64,000 nt of DNA from Nakamurella deserti (GCF_003260015.1 NZ_QCXS01000002.1:62001-126000), one strand, 5' to 3'; counted from the first letter of the stretch, positions 19,779-29,995 are shown. The notes: generated from the sequence alone by a model not told the origin. A program made the numbers and translations.

Positions 19779-20966
19779 TCAGCCGGTCGAGGGTGCGGTG
19801 CTCCCCGCAGTGTCGGGAACCGCACCCGTGCCGAGCGGCGCCGCCGGCAGCCCCAGCGCGGTGGCCAACGCGTCGGCGACCGTGAGGTCCGACGGCGGCA
19901 GCGCGGTGACCGGCACCGTGGTGTCCACGCCGGTGCCCGGGGTCGGCCCGGCAGTCGCCGGGCCGGCGGCGCCGGGCACCCGCCACCCGGCCTGCTGGAG
20001 CAGCGTGGCGGCCGCCGGCGATCGCAGGAACGCGATGAACGCCGCCGCGCCCTCCGTCTCGGTGACGTCGACCCAGTCCGCCGCCAGCGTGACCGCCGTC
20101 AGCTCGTCCCCGGCGGTGGGACCGTCGGGCCGGATGACCGTCAGCGGGTCCGCCGCCGCGGCGTTGTAGGCCGCGACCGTGGCTTCCAGCGCCGGCACCG
20201 CGCTGAACGTCGGGTTGCCGCCGGCGAGGTCGTCGAGCAGATCCGCCGCCGACGACGACACGGCGGCGCGACCCGCCACGGACCGGAGGGCGTCGGTTGC
20301 GCCGGCCACGGACTCGGCGGTGACCGCGGTGGGCCCGCCGGCGATCATCGACTCCAGGGCGTATCCCGTCGCCGGGTCCAGCCGGGGGTCGCCGAGGGCC
20401 AGGCGCAGGGGTTCGCCGTCCGCCAGCGGCGGGGCGTCCCCGGCAGCCAGCGCCACCAGCAGGTTCGCCCACGAGGGAAAGGTCGTCGGTGCGTCACCCC
20501 CCGCCACGGCCAGCACCACCGGTGAGGTGGCGATGACGGTGTCGTTGTAGCCGGCGACGAGGGCGGGTGCGGCGGTGGCCACCGACGCCAGGTCGGCCGG
20601 GTTGTCGGGGATCCAGACGGCCGGCGGCGGCGTCGCCTGCCCGGACCAGCCGGCCGGCAACGCGGCGGCGGCCTGCGCGGATGCGACGGCGTTGACCTGT
20701 GCGGTCAGGCAACTGCCGCGGGCCTCGGGGGCGGTGGCGTTGAACGCGGCCGCCACCTGCGCGAGGCCGGCGGCGGCGCCGCCGGCGGCGATGTCGATGC
20801 GGGTGCTGCCGCTGCAGCGGGTGTCCACCACGCCCGCGCCCGAGTCGCTGCGCAGGAAGACGATCCAGCCGACGCCGGCCACGAGCGCCAAGACCACCCC
20901 GACCACGGTCGCGATCAGCCAGGTCGCCACGCCCCGTCGCCGGGATTCGTCCCCGTGCCGACCCAT
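19779..20966 (-). CDS. Membrane-anchored periplasmic-binding-protein-like protein
   Basis: 395 aa. A short Arg-rich cytoplasmic start, one TM near residues 15-38 (WLIATVVGVVLALVAGVGW), then an extracytoplasmic Ala-rich domain that looks like a type 2 solute-binding fold: TRIDIAAGGAAAGLAQVAAAF, AVWIPDNPADL, LRLALGDPRLDPATGY, and FIAFLRSPAAATLLQQAGWR. Similar binding domains occur fused to VWA domains in actinobacteria; no VWA or MIDAS motif is present here. The C-terminus is Pro/Thr-rich. No transporter genes are adjacent, so the ligand and role are unknown. Confidence 0.7.
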   Translation of the reverse strand: MGRHGDESRRRGVATWLIATVVGVVLALVAGVGWIVFLRSDSGAGVVDTRCSGSTRIDIAAGGAAAGLAQVAAAFNATAPEARGSCLTAQVNAVASAQAAAALPAGWSGQATPPPAVWIPDNPADLASVATAAPALVAGYNDTVIATSPVVLAVAGGDAPTTFPSWANLLVALAAGDAPPLADGEPLRLALGDPRLDPATGYALESMIAGGPTAVTAESVAGATDALRSVAGRAAVSSSAADLLDDLAGGNPTFSAVPALEATVAAYNAAAADPLTVIRPDGPTAGDELTAVTLAADWVDVTETEGAAAFIAFLRSPAAATLLQQAGWRVPGAAGPATAGPTPGTGVDTTVPVTALPPSDLTVADALATALGLPAAPLGTGAVPDTAGSTAPSTG

Positions 20967-21274
20967 GTGGTCCCCCTTCCGCGACTGCCCATCCTAGTGA
21001 CGGCGCCTCCGTCGGCACCTGCGTCGCGCCCGCCACCCGGGCGGGCGAGCGTCCCCGATCAGGGGCGTCCCTGATTTCGGGACCACGGACCCTGGCTGTG
21101 CTGGAAGCGGGGCGGCGGACCTGACACCATGGACCCCGATACGCCCGACGCTGCGTCCTGCGGCACCATGGAACGCGAACACCATGGAGCTGCCCGACCG
21201 GCACGCGTCCGGGTGGGTAGACGTCCAGTGCAGTCCCGGCTGGGAACCGCAGGATCTCGAGAGGATGCGCTCAC
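20967..21274. promoter_or_regulatory. Upstream region of pspA with inverted repeat and short direct repeats
   Basis: Divergent intergenic region. ATCAGGG and CCCTGAT form a 7-bp inverted repeat with a 4-nt spacer at 21058-21075. CACCATGGA occurs three times (21125, 21164, 21180). Mycobacterial pspA is controlled by ClgR and SigE; whether either site is such an operator cannot be told here. No other gene is seen. Confidence 0.4.
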
Positions 21275-22093
21275 ATGGCCAACCCGTTTGTGAAGGGCTG
21301 GAAGTACCTGATGGCTCTGTTCTCCTCCAAGGTGGACGAGTACGCGGACCCGAAGGTGCAGATCCAGCAGGCCATCGAGGACGCCCAGCGCCAGCACGCC
21401 GCGCTGTCGCAGCAGGCCGCCGCGGTCATCGGCAACCAGCGTCAGCTGGAGATGAAGCTGACCCGCCAGATGGGCGAGGTGGAGCGGTTCCAGGCGTCGG
21501 CCCGGCAGGCGCTGAAGCTCGCCGACGACGCGCGCGCCAAGGGCGACGTGACCAAGGCCGCCGAGTACGAGCAGACCGCCACCGCCTTCGCCACCCAGCT
21601 GGTCGCCGCCGAACAGCAGATGGAAGACCTCAAGGGCATGCACGACCAGGCCCTGCAGGGGGCCGAGCAGGCCAAGAAGGCCGTCGAGCAGAACGCCATG
21701 CAGCTGCAGTCCAAGCTCGCCGAGCGCACCAAGCTGCTGTCGCAGCTGGAGCAGGCGAAGATGCAGGAGCAGGTGTCGGCGTCGCTGAAGTCCATGTCGG
21801 AGCTCACCGCGCCGGGCAACACCCCGTCGTTGAACGAGATCCGCGACAAGATCGAGCGTCGTTACGCCAACGCGCTGGGCTCCGCGGAACTCACCGCGAG
21901 CTCGGTCGAGGGCCGGATGATGGAGGTCGAGAAGTCGACCATGGACATGGCCGGCGCCTCGCGTCTGGAAGCCATCCGCGCACAGCTGCACCCGGAGCTG
22001 GCCGGCCAGCAGGCGCGCGCCATCGATCCCTCCGCGGTGAACACCCCGTCGTTCGACAAGAACGTCCAGCAGCAGCCCAACACCACGGGCTGA
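21275..22093 (+). CDS. pspA: Phage-shock protein A (PspA/IM30 family)
   Basis: 272 aa, almost entirely helical. N-terminal amphipathic helix ([23 protein letters not shown]) binds stressed membrane, followed by the long antiparallel coiled coil (about 25-215) with [15 protein letters not shown] and [15 protein letters not shown] typical of PspA. A Gln/Asn-rich tail ends the protein. It oligomerises on the cytoplasmic face of the membrane and preserves its integrity under stress. Forms a pair with the next gene, 19 bp downstream, as Rv2744c does with pspM. Confidence 0.94.
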   Translation: MANPFVKGWKYLMALFSSKVDEYADPKVQIQQAIEDAQRQHAALSQQAAAVIGNQRQLEMKLTRQMGEVERFQASARQALKLADDARAKGDVTKAAEYEQTATAFATQLVAAEQQMEDLKGMHDQALQGAEQAKKAVEQNAMQLQSKLAERTKLLSQLEQAKMQEQVSASLKSMSELTAPGNTPSLNEIRDKIERRYANALGSAELTASSVEGRMMEVEKSTMDMAGASRLEAIRAQLHPELAGQQARAIDPSAVNTPSFDKNVQQQPNTTG

Positions 22094-22112
22094 GTGGTAG
22101 GCAGGTAACCCG

Positions 22113-22919
22113 TTGTCCATGCGCAAGGCGGTGGTCCGGGGCGCGATGGCCAAGGCCGTCACCGCCGGCCGCTCCGAGGTCGTCCAGCAGGCCACGTCCG
22201 CTGCCGGTGAGATGCTCCGTGTCCGCCGCGACCCCTCGGTCGCGGCGGCACGACGCGTGCGCAGCGCGCAGCGACGGGTGAGCCTGTGGGGGGCCGGCGC
22301 GGTGGTCCCGGCCGGCGCCCTCGGCGTGCAGTTCATGAGCAGTGCCGGCGCCTTCGCGAGCCAGGAGGTGCTGCGCACCATGCTGTACGTGGCGATCCTG
22401 CTGGTCGCCGTCGTCGGGATGGTGCGTGCGGCTGCCGATCTCCGTGACCGCAAGAAGGCGGTGCGGGCACTACCGCCGCCGCAGCCCACCCGGACCGTGG
22501 TGACCACCAGGATCCGGCCGCAGCTCGCGGAGCTGAGCCGCTATAGCGACGGACTGCGCAAGCTCGCCGGCCTCACTGGGCTGGACCCGTCGTCGGAGCT
22601 GGCCCGGGAGCTGCGCGACGACATCATCACCGCCGCCGACAGCGCCGAGAAGGCGCTGCGCGCACGCGCCGCCGAGCTGACCGACCTGGAGCACGCCGCG
22701 GTGACCGCCCCGGCGGACGCCCGTCCGGGACTGCGGGTCCTGGCCGACCAGCTCGCGTCCGAGGTCACCGCCGGGGTCGCCGAGTACGGCAACTACGTGA
22801 CCGCGGTCAGCGAGATCGTCGTCGCCGGCCGGACGATGCGCGTCGACGGCAACGAGCTGGCCGACGGGGCCGACAAGCTGCGCTGGCTGGCCGTTGGCAT
22901 GCGGGAACTGGCGGGCTGA
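22113..22919 (+). CDS. pspM: Phage-shock envelope-stress membrane protein PspM-like
   Basis: 268 aa from TTG 22113 (ATG 22119 is the alternative). A basic N-terminus of about 50 residues, two TM segments (about 58-76 and 88-106: LLVAVVGMVRAAADL follows the second) and a cytoplasmic helical C-terminus. The size (Rv2743c is about 270 aa) and place directly after pspA identify the PspM family, which anchors PspA at the membrane in mycobacteria. No ClgR gene is in the window, so the regulator is elsewhere. Confidence 0.8.
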   Translation: MSMRKAVVRGAMAKAVTAGRSEVVQQATSAAGEMLRVRRDPSVAAARRVRSAQRRVSLWGAGAVVPAGALGVQFMSSAGAFASQEVLRTMLYVAILLVAVVGMVRAAADLRDRKKAVRALPPPQPTRTVVTTRIRPQLAELSRYSDGLRKLAGLTGLDPSSELARELRDDIITAADSAEKALRARAAELTDLEHAAVTAPADARPGLRVLADQLASEVTAGVAEYGNYVTAVSEIVVAGRTMRVDGNELADGADKLRWLAVGMRELAG

Positions 22920-22980
22920 CCGCAGCTCGCGGACCGGCGGTTCCGTGCCGACGGGTCCGATGGGTCCGCGGGCCAGGCCG

Positions 22981-23091
22981 TCACCGGCGTCGGCGCAGCT
23001 CCCGCCACTGACGCACCAGCAGGGCCAGGACCAGCGCCAGCCCGATGATCATCAGCACGGTGACCAGCGGCGAGCCCGGGGTGAGGTCCAT
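22981..23091 (-). CDS. Possible 36-aa single-pass membrane peptide
   Basis: Reading MDLTPGSPLVTVLMIIGLAL and then VLALLVRQWRELRRRR: one clean TM with a positively charged C-terminus, the shape of a real small membrane protein. The only ribosome-binding candidate (GAGG) is very close to the ATG, which weakens the call. It is antisense to nothing and lies between pspM and the DUF3046 gene. No family recognised. Confidence 0.4.
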   Translation of the reverse strand: MDLTPGSPLVTVLMIIGLALVLALLVRQWRELRRRR

Positions 23092-23167
23092 GCCCTCAGC
23101 ATGACGGGTGCCGGAGCCGGCGGCGAGCGGCGGGGACGGGCCCGCGACGCCGGTATCGTCGGTCCAC

Positions 23168-23374
23168 GTGCGAGTGACCGAGTTCCGGGCCCTGATGGCC
23201 GAGCACTTCGGCAACCGGTCCCGATCCGTGGCCAAGGACCACGTGTTCGGTGTGCTGGGGGAGCGGACGGCCGATCAGGCCATCGACGCCGGCATCCCGC
23301 CCCGTGAGGTCTGGTTCGCCGTGTGCGACGCCTTCGACGTGCCCGCGACGCTGCGCTGGGGTCTGCCCGACTGA
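23168..23374 (+). CDS. DUF3046 protein (Rv2738c-like)
   Basis: 68 aa from GTG 23168, the same length as Rv2738c, and likewise just upstream of recA. VTEFRALMAEHFG, HVFGVLGERTADQAIDAG and FDVPATLRWGLPD cover the whole domain. A TATCGT -10 element lies 8 nt before the GTG, suggesting a leaderless mRNA. Function unknown; conservation next to recA/recX suggests but does not prove a DNA-repair connection. Confidence 0.9.
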   Translation: MRVTEFRALMAEHFGNRSRSVAKDHVFGVLGERTADQAIDAGIPPREVWFAVCDAFDVPATLRWGLPD

Positions 23375-23447
23375 CGGAGTCCGGTTCCGGTGACGACGCC
23401 GTTGCCGCGGGGCGGGGGCTCGCGACACGCCGTCGACACGCTGGAAG

Positions 23448-23463
23448 TCGAACACCTGTACGT
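23448..23463 (+). promoter_or_regulatory. LexA-type SOS box and -10 element before recA
   Basis: TCGAACACCTGTACGT matches the actinobacterial SOS consensus TCGAAC-N4-GTTCGA in the whole left half and 4 of 6 in the right half. A TAGAGT -10 element follows at 23465-23470. The recA ATG is at 23655, so the leader is about 180 nt. LexA control of recA is established in the group; this particular site is inferred. Confidence 0.65.
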
Positions 23464-23654
23464 CTAGAGTTGTCCCCACGAGGTCAACCATCCACATCCG
23501 GTGTGCGCATCGCGGTCACTGTCGGTGCCTCGCTCTAACGTCCTTCTCGTACCGCAGGCCGGGCCCCCCGGCCGCGGTACACACCGACAGCACACAACGA
23601 AGCCCAGGCCCGCACGGCGCCCGGTCGACGGAATCGAAAGGCAAGGGGTGGGTC

Positions 23655-24698
<1,044 letters not shown>

Positions 24699-24798
24699 GC
24701 CGCTCCGGACGAGCTGACACCACGGCCGTCGTGCCCCACCCGGACCCGTCCGGGGGAGTCGGCGGCCGTGGTCGTCCGTCCCCGAGGAGGAACCGACG

Positions 24799-25443
24799 AT
24801 GACATCCGACGTCACGGACGTCGTCCGCGCCCTGCGTGAACGACTCGCCGCTCTGGAAGCGGACCGGAGCCCGTCCGACCCGACCGACGCAACTCCCCGA
24901 TCGGGCGGGCCGGACGGGACCGCTGCCGGTTCGGGCGTCGAGTCCAGCGGTGCCGAGCTCAGCGAGGAGGAGCGGGCCGAGGAGACCCAGGCGAAGAACA
25001 TCTGCCTGCGGCTCCTCGCCGACTCGGCCCGGCCACGCGCCGGGTTGGCGCAGAAGCTCGCCCAGCGGGGGATCGGTCCGGCGACCATCGAGCGCGTGCT
25101 GGACCGCTTCACCGAGGTCGGGCTGATCGACGACCAGGCCTACGCGGAGGCCTACGTCCGGACGAAGCACCAGGAACGTGCGCTGTCCCGACGGGCGCTG
25201 ACCTCGGAGCTCCGGCGCAAGGGCGTCGACGACAGCGTCGTCGCCGCGGCCGCGGAGCAGGTCGACCCGGACGCCGAGGAGGCGGCCGCTCTGCGCCTCA
25301 TCACCAAGCGTGCGCCGGCGGCCCTCGCGGCCGGCCCGGAAGCGGCCCGGCGGCGTCTGCTCGCGCTGCTCGATCGACGCGGCTACCCGGCCGAGGTGTC
25401 CATCCGGGTGGTCGAGACGGTGTTGGCTCGCCAGGACGAATGA
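24799..25443 (+). CDS. recX: Regulatory protein RecX
   Basis: 214 aa with GAGGAGG before the ATG. Caps and inhibits RecA filaments. The N-terminal 55 residues are acidic and low in complexity; the three-helix RecX repeats follow: ICLRLLADSARPRAGLAQKL, IERVLDRFTEVGLIDDQAYA, RRALTSELRRKGVDDSVV, and LLALLDRRGYPAEVSIRVV. Conserved partner of recA in this position. Confidence 0.94.
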   Translation: MTSDVTDVVRALRERLAALEADRSPSDPTDATPRSGGPDGTAAGSGVESSGAELSEEERAEETQAKNICLRLLADSARPRAGLAQKLAQRGIGPATIERVLDRFTEVGLIDDQAYAEAYVRTKHQERALSRRALTSELRRKGVDDSVVAAAAEQVDPDAEEAAALRLITKRAPAALAAGPEAARRRLLALLDRRGYPAEVSIRVVETVLARQDE

Positions 25444-25783
25444 CGCCGGCGCCCCGCACTCCGCCGGTGGTTGACGCTGAACCCGTTCGGGGGTTCCGTC
25501 GCGGTCGGGTCGGTCTGCTCCGCCTTGACCCTGTCTGTCGACGTCCTTAATCTCGACATCACAGGAGGATCACGAAAACACTTGACACCTATTCCGACCG
25601 GGCCCGTTCATCGTTCCGAGCGACGTTCCAAGCCATAGGCATCATTGTCGACAGCGCGGACCGCGACCCCCCACCGGGTCCGCCGACGCACGCGACGTCC
25701 ACGTCACGTGCTGAGCGGGGCGCGTCCGCGACCGATCCTCCCCGCCGTGCCTCTGTGGCGCGGTCACTGAGAGAGGAGGTGTC
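25444..25783. promoter_or_regulatory. rny leader region with candidate promoter
   Basis: TTGACC (25525-25530), a 16-nt spacer and TTAATC (25547-25552) make the best promoter candidate in this AT-richer stretch, 230 bp before rny. A small hairpin (GAACCC-GGGTTC) near 25480 may end recX. An AGGAGG at 25563 precedes an 18-codon TTG-initiated reading frame at 25582 that may be a leader peptide or chance. Confidence 0.45.
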
Positions 25784-27628
25784 ATGGACAACCCACTGGT
25801 GGTCGTTTTCGCCATCGTCATCATCGTTCTGCTGATCGCTGTTCTCGTTTCCCAGTCCCGACGACGCCCCGCTGACAGCACTCCGAGCACCGGGCTGACC
25901 GACGAGGTCGCGCGGGAGCTGATGGCCACGCTGGCCGGGACTTCCCACCACACCGAGAGCGGCAGCGCCGCGCCCGTCACCGACGAATCCACAGAAGAGG
26001 CCGCCGAGGTCCGCCGGCTCGCACTCGAGGACGCCGAGCGCGCCCGCGCCGCGGCGGCCGCGGACGCCGAGGAGGTCCGCCGTCGCGCCGCCGCCCAGGC
26101 CGAGGCCGTCCGGAGATCGACCCAGGAGGAGCTCGCCCGCGAGCGTGCGCAGGTGCAGGCCGAGCTCGACCGGATCCGGGCACGGGCCGAGAGCGAGGGC
26201 CGGCGGGCCGCAGAGCTCGCCTCCACCTCCCTGGTCGCCGAGAAGGCAGACCTGCAGGCGGCGCAACAGGCGCTGCGGCAGGCGACCAGTCAGCTCGCGG
26301 AGGACGTCAAGCGGGCCGAATCCGAGCGGCTGGCCTCGGCCACCGCCAAGGCCGAGGCCGAGGCGTTGAAGCAGCTCGTCGCCGATCGGCAGGCCGTGCT
26401 GGATGCCGAGAAGGCCACGATCGCGGCGAAGGAGCTGGAACTGCGGGAGGCCTCCCGGGCGGTGGAGTTGCGAGCGGTGGAGCACCAGCACGAGCTGGAG
26501 CGCATCGGCGGCCTCACCGCCGAAGAGGCCAGGACCGCGTTGCTCAGCCGGATGGAGGAGCAGGTGCGCCGGGAAGCGGCCATCGCCGGCCGCCGCATCG
26601 AGGCCGAGGCCGAGGCGACCGCGAAGTCGCGCGCCCGGGCCATCGTCGCCGAAGCCGTCCAGCGGGTCGCCAGCGACCAGACCGCCCAGTCGGTGGTGTC
26701 GGTGGTGCACCTGCCGGCGGAGGAGATCAAGGGTCGCATCATCGGCCGCGAGGGCCGCAACATCCGCGCGTTCGAGACCGTCACCGGCGTCAACGTCATC
26801 ATCGACGACACCCCCGAGGCGGTGCTGCTGTCGTGCTTCGACCCGGTCCGCCGCGAGGTCGGGCGGGTCACGCTGCTCAGCCTCATCGAGGACGGCCGGA
26901 TCCACCCGCACCGCATCGAGGAGGCCTACGAGCGGGCGCAGGACGAGGTCGAGGCGCTGTGCCGGCGCGCCGCCGAGGACGCCCTCATCGACGTCGGTAT
27001 CAGCGAACTGCACCCCGAACTGATGACCATGCTCGGGCACCTGAAGTACCGCACGTCCTACGGCCAGAACGTGCTCGGTCACATGGTCGAGACCGCCCAC
27101 ATCGCCCGCGGAATGGCCTACGAGCTGGGCGTGGACCCGACGGTGCTGGTGCGGGGGGCGTTCCTGCACGACATCGGCAAGGCGCTCACGCATGAGGCCC
27201 GCGGCTCGCACGCCATCGTCGGGGCCGAGCTCGCCCGGCACTACGGCGAGAGCGACGAGGTCGCGCACTGCATCGAGGCGCACCACGACGAGGTCACCCC
27301 CGGCACCGTCGAAGCGGTCCTGACCCAGGCCGCCGACGCCTGCTCCGGCGGCCGTCCCGGCGCCCGGAGGGAGTCCCTGGAGTCCTACGTGCAGCGCATG
27401 GAGCGCATCGAGGCCATCGCCGGGGCGAAGAAGGGTGTCGAGAAGGTCTTCGCCATGCAGGCCGGTCGCGAGCTGCGCGTGATGGTCAAGCCCGAGATCG
27501 TCGACGACCTCGAGGCGCATCTGATCGCCCGCGAGGTCGCCAAGCAGATCGAGGAGGAGCTGACCTACCCGGGTCAGGTCCGGGTCACCGTCATCCGCGA
27601 GTCGAGGGCCACCGAGATCGCCCGCTGA
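25784..27628 (+). CDS. rny: Ribonuclease Y
   Basis: 614 aa membrane-anchored endoribonuclease. One N-terminal TM (residues 5-22, VVVFAIVIIVLLIAVLV), a long charged coiled coil (about 65-295), a KH RNA-binding domain with KGRIIGREGRNIRAFE (about 315-330), and an HD hydrolase domain with FLHDIGKALTHE (His462-Asp463). GAGAGAGGAGG precedes the ATG. Starts mRNA decay at the inner face of the membrane in organisms that have it; many actinobacteria rely on RNase E/J instead, so both systems may coexist here. Followed by a strong terminator hairpin. Confidence 0.95.
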   Translation: MDNPLVVVFAIVIIVLLIAVLVSQSRRRPADSTPSTGLTDEVARELMATLAGTSHHTESGSAAPVTDESTEEAAEVRRLALEDAERARAAAAADAEEVRRRAAAQAEAVRRSTQEELARERAQVQAELDRIRARAESEGRRAAELASTSLVAEKADLQAAQQALRQATSQLAEDVKRAESERLASATAKAEAEALKQLVADRQAVLDAEKATIAAKELELREASRAVELRAVEHQHELERIGGLTAEEARTALLSRMEEQVRREAAIAGRRIEAEAEATAKSRARAIVAEAVQRVASDQTAQSVVSVVHLPAEEIKGRIIGREGRNIRAFETVTGVNVIIDDTPEAVLLSCFDPVRREVGRVTLLSLIEDGRIHPHRIEEAYERAQDEVEALCRRAAEDALIDVGISELHPELMTMLGHLKYRTSYGQNVLGHMVETAHIARGMAYELGVDPTVLVRGAFLHDIGKALTHEARGSHAIVGAELARHYGESDEVAHCIEAHHDEVTPGTVEAVLTQAADACSGGRPGARRESLESYVQRMERIEAIAGAKKGVEKVFAMQAGRELRVMVKPEIVDDLEAHLIAREVAKQIEEELTYPGQVRVTVIRESRATEIAR

Positions 27629-27650
27629 CCGACCCTCCGCTCACAGCACG

Positions 27651-27679
27651 ACGGCCCGGCAGACACCCTGCCGGGCCGT
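27651..27679 (+). terminator. Terminator hairpin after rny
   Basis: A perfect 12-bp stem (ACGGCCCGGCAG with CTGCCGGGCCGT) and a 5-nt loop, 22 nt after the rny stop. Only a very short T tract follows. Confidence 0.8.
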
Positions 27680-27795
27680 TCTGCGTCGAGGGGCGCTGGT
27701 TCCTGCCGCTTCCTCGAGGAGTGGCGCGCCGCTGGCTGGGCGGTGGGAGCCCCGACCGCGGCGCCTGCGTGCGGAATGGGTCGGCCGGACACCCG

Positions 27796-28175
27796 CGCGA
27801 CGAGATCGTGGCGGTTCTGCCCCGCAGAGCGGGCACGATCCGCGACGGGAGCGCGGCCGCCGCTCGTTGTCTGCCGCTCCGGATCTGCCGCACGAATGCG
27901 GGTCTGCCCACCCTGCAGGGTGGGCAGACCTGGGTTCGGTGGGCAGATTCCGGTGGTGGGTCCGCATCGTGGGGCGATCCGGTTGTCGTGGGGGACCGGC
28001 GAGCGGCCGGGTTTCGGAGCCGCCGGGGTTGCTCTGGAACGGCAGGCGGCCGGGACCCGGAGCCGCCGAGTGGACCCCACAACGAGATCGTGGCGGATCC
28101 CACCCGGCGAGCGGGAAGGATCCACCACGATTCGGTCGCGAACGGGAAGCGTCCGGGTTCAGAGCCGCCCGGTGT
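27796..28175. repeat. Diverged repeats including the gluD 3' end and hairpins
   Basis: About three diverged copies of a module: GAGATCGTGGCGG (27803 and 28084), a GAGCGGG loop region, and GGAGCCGCC (28014, 28059). The last copy runs into the gluD stop (TTCAGAGCCGCC at 28158); the earlier copies read TTCGGAGCCGCC and CCCGGAGCCGCC, so the stop TGA corresponds to CGA or CGG. Two copies fold as hairpins: 28087-28131 (14-bp arms, one G-U) and 27804-27840 (7-bp outer arms plus CCCGC/GCGGG). The first may serve as the gluABCD terminator. No gene is seen in 27680-28158. Confidence 0.6.
27901..27930. repeat. Perfect 30-bp palindrome
   Basis: GGTCTGCCCACCCTG followed directly by its exact reverse complement, with no spacer. 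It lies in the convergent interval between rny and gluD. In RNA it would form a tight hairpin on either strand; as DNA it could be a site for a dimeric protein. Confidence 0.85.
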
Positions 28176-29055
28176 CCGTCAGCCCCGGCGCCTGTGCGGC
28201 CTCGACGGTGGGTGCCGGCTCCACCGGGCCGCTGCCGCGACCGGCGCGCTTGCGCCGGGCCCGGTTCTCCAGGTAGCTGGCCAGGCTGGTCAACGCCAGG
28301 TTGAGCAGGATGTAGATGACGGCGATGACGATGTAGATCGGCACCACGTTCTTGTAGAAGCTGGCGGCGGTGCCGGCGACACGGCGGAGCTCGACGAAGC
28401 CGATGAGGATGCCACCCAGGGCGGTGTCCTTGAGCACCACCACCAGCTGGCTGACGATGGCCGGCAGCATCGCGGTGAGCGCCTGCGGCAGCAGCACGAT
28501 CTGCATCATCTGCGACTTGGTCATGCCGATCGCCAGCGACGCCTCGCTCTGACCGCGCGGCAACGACAGGATCCCGGCCCGGAACACCTCCGCCAGCACC
28601 GACCCGTTGTACAGGACCAGCGCGATGACCACCGCGTACAGCGGGTCGGCGACGTCGAGCACGGTGACGGTGAAGCCGAACGCGAACACCATCAGGATCA
28701 GCACCGGAATGGCCCGGAAGAACTCCACGACCACACCGGCCGGCACCCGGATCCAGGCGTGGTCGGACAGCCTGGCGATGCCCAGCAGCGCGCCGATCGG
28801 CAGTGCGATGACGACGCTGAACAACGCCGCCTTGAGCGTGTTCCACAACCCGGGCAGCAGGTAGGTGGTCCACATCTGGGAGGTCAGGAACGGCTTCCAC
28901 AGCGCCGCCCGCAGCTGTCCCTTGTCCTCCAGGGTCGCGATGACCCACCAGACGCCGAGCGCGAGCAGCACCAGGAAGACAGCGGACAGCACGTTGTTGC
29001 GCAGCCGGGCCCTGGGCCCGGGGTGGTCGTACAGCACGGCGGTCGCCTTGCTCAT
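28159..29055 (-). CDS. gluD: Glutamate/amino-acid ABC transporter permease GluD
   Basis: 298 aa from ATG 28159-29055 (GGGACGGGAG upstream). An inner-membrane permease of the polar amino acid family, with about five TM segments and the EAA loop (SEASLAIGMTKSQMMQIVLLP) that contacts the ATPase. The N-terminus carries an extra cytoplasmic stretch and TM typical of GluD. Last gene of gluABCD. The C-terminal 30 residues are Pro/Ala-rich and their DNA is related to the downstream repeats. Confidence 0.92.
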   Translation of the reverse strand: MSKATAVLYDHPGPRARLRNNVLSAVFLVLLALGVWWVIATLEDKGQLRAALWKPFLTSQMWTTYLLPGLWNTLKAALFSVVIALPIGALLGIARLSDHAWIRVPAGVVVEFFRAIPVLILMVFAFGFTVTVLDVADPLYAVVIALVLYNGSVLAEVFRAGILSLPRGQSEASLAIGMTKSQMMQIVLLPQALTAMLPAIVSQLVVVLKDTALGGILIGFVELRRVAGTAASFYKNVVPIYIVIAVIYILLNLALTSLASYLENRARRKRAGRGSGPVEPAPTVEAAQAPGLTDTGRL

Positions 29056-29173
29056 GTCCGCACTCCCGTCCCGCAGTGGACCTCGACCCGGTGCATCACG
29101 ACACCGTGGGCCTCGACACCGTGAACCATGACGCGCATCGCGACGCCCTGGACGATCCTCCATGGGTGCTGAC

Positions 29174-29878
29174 TCATCGCTTGACCCCCACCTTCTTGGC
29201 GATGCGACCGAACAGCAGGCCGGTGGGCAGCGTCAGGATGACGAACCCGAGCGCGAAGACGATGAAGATGGCGGTGAACTTGTCCGCCTCGTTCTCCAGC
29301 ATGGTGTTCATCAGCAGCGACGCCTCCGCCACGCCGATCGCCGACGCCACGGTGGTGTTCTTGGTCAATGCGATCAGCACGCTGCCCAACGGCGCCACCA
29401 CCGCGCGGAAGGCCTGCGGCAGCACGATGATCCCCAGGATCTGGGTGAACTTCAGCCCGATCGCGCGCGCCGCCTCGGCCTGGCCGACCGGGACGGTGTT
29501 GATGCCCGACCGCAGCGCCTCGCTGACGAACGTCGAGGTGTAGAGGACCAGGCCCAGCACGGCGAGCCGGAAGTTCTGCGAGGTCAGGAACGCCTGGGCC
29601 CCGGCGGCACCCTCGCCGCGGGACGCCAGCCGCACGCCGAGCCCGTTAGCCAGCACCTGCGACATCGCGATGATGACCACGGTCAGCGGGATGTTGCGGA
29701 CCATGTTGACGTAGACGGTGGCGAAGCCACGCATCATCGGCACCGGCGAGACCCGCATCGCGGTCAGCACGGTGCCCAGGATCAGCGATCCGACCGCCGC
29801 CCACAGGGTGAGCTGGATGGTGTTCCAGAACGCACCGAGCAGGTTGTAGCGCGGATCGCTGAGGAAGCTGAAGTTCAC
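29174..29878 (-). CDS. gluC: Glutamate/amino-acid ABC transporter permease GluC
   Basis: 234 aa from GTG 29878 with AGAGAGG 6 nt before it. Permease with about five TM segments; the EAA loop is AEAARAIGLKFTQILGIIVLP and NMVRNIPLTVVII is typical of the His/Glu/Gln permease family. Pairs with GluD to form the channel. A stable hairpin separates it from gluB, so it is probably less expressed than the binding protein. Confidence 0.93.
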   Translation of the reverse strand: MNFSFLSDPRYNLLGAFWNTIQLTLWAAVGSLILGTVLTAMRVSPVPMMRGFATVYVNMVRNIPLTVVIIAMSQVLANGLGVRLASRGEGAAGAQAFLTSQNFRLAVLGLVLYTSTFVSEALRSGINTVPVGQAEAARAIGLKFTQILGIIVLPQAFRAVVAPLGSVLIALTKNTTVASAIGVAEASLLMNTMLENEADKFTAIFIVFALGFVILTLPTGLLFGRIAKKVGVKR

Positions 29879-29938
29879 GGCGACCTCTCTTCTCGCGGGG
29901 GCGGGAACCGCCGCCGGCACAGCGGGGGAGACGACGAC

Positions 29939-29974
29939 GGGTGGCCGGCCCGGACGGATCCGGGCCGGCCACCC
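29939..29974 (-). terminator. Intercistronic hairpin between gluB and gluC
   Basis: A perfect 15-bp stem (29939-29953 with 29960-29974) and a 6-nt loop, 22 nt after the gluB stop. Such hairpins after binding-protein genes usually stabilise the upstream mRNA and partly stop transcription, giving an excess of binding protein. That role is inferred. Confidence 0.75.
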
Positions 29975-29995
29975 GCCTGGAGTGAAGGGGTCAGG

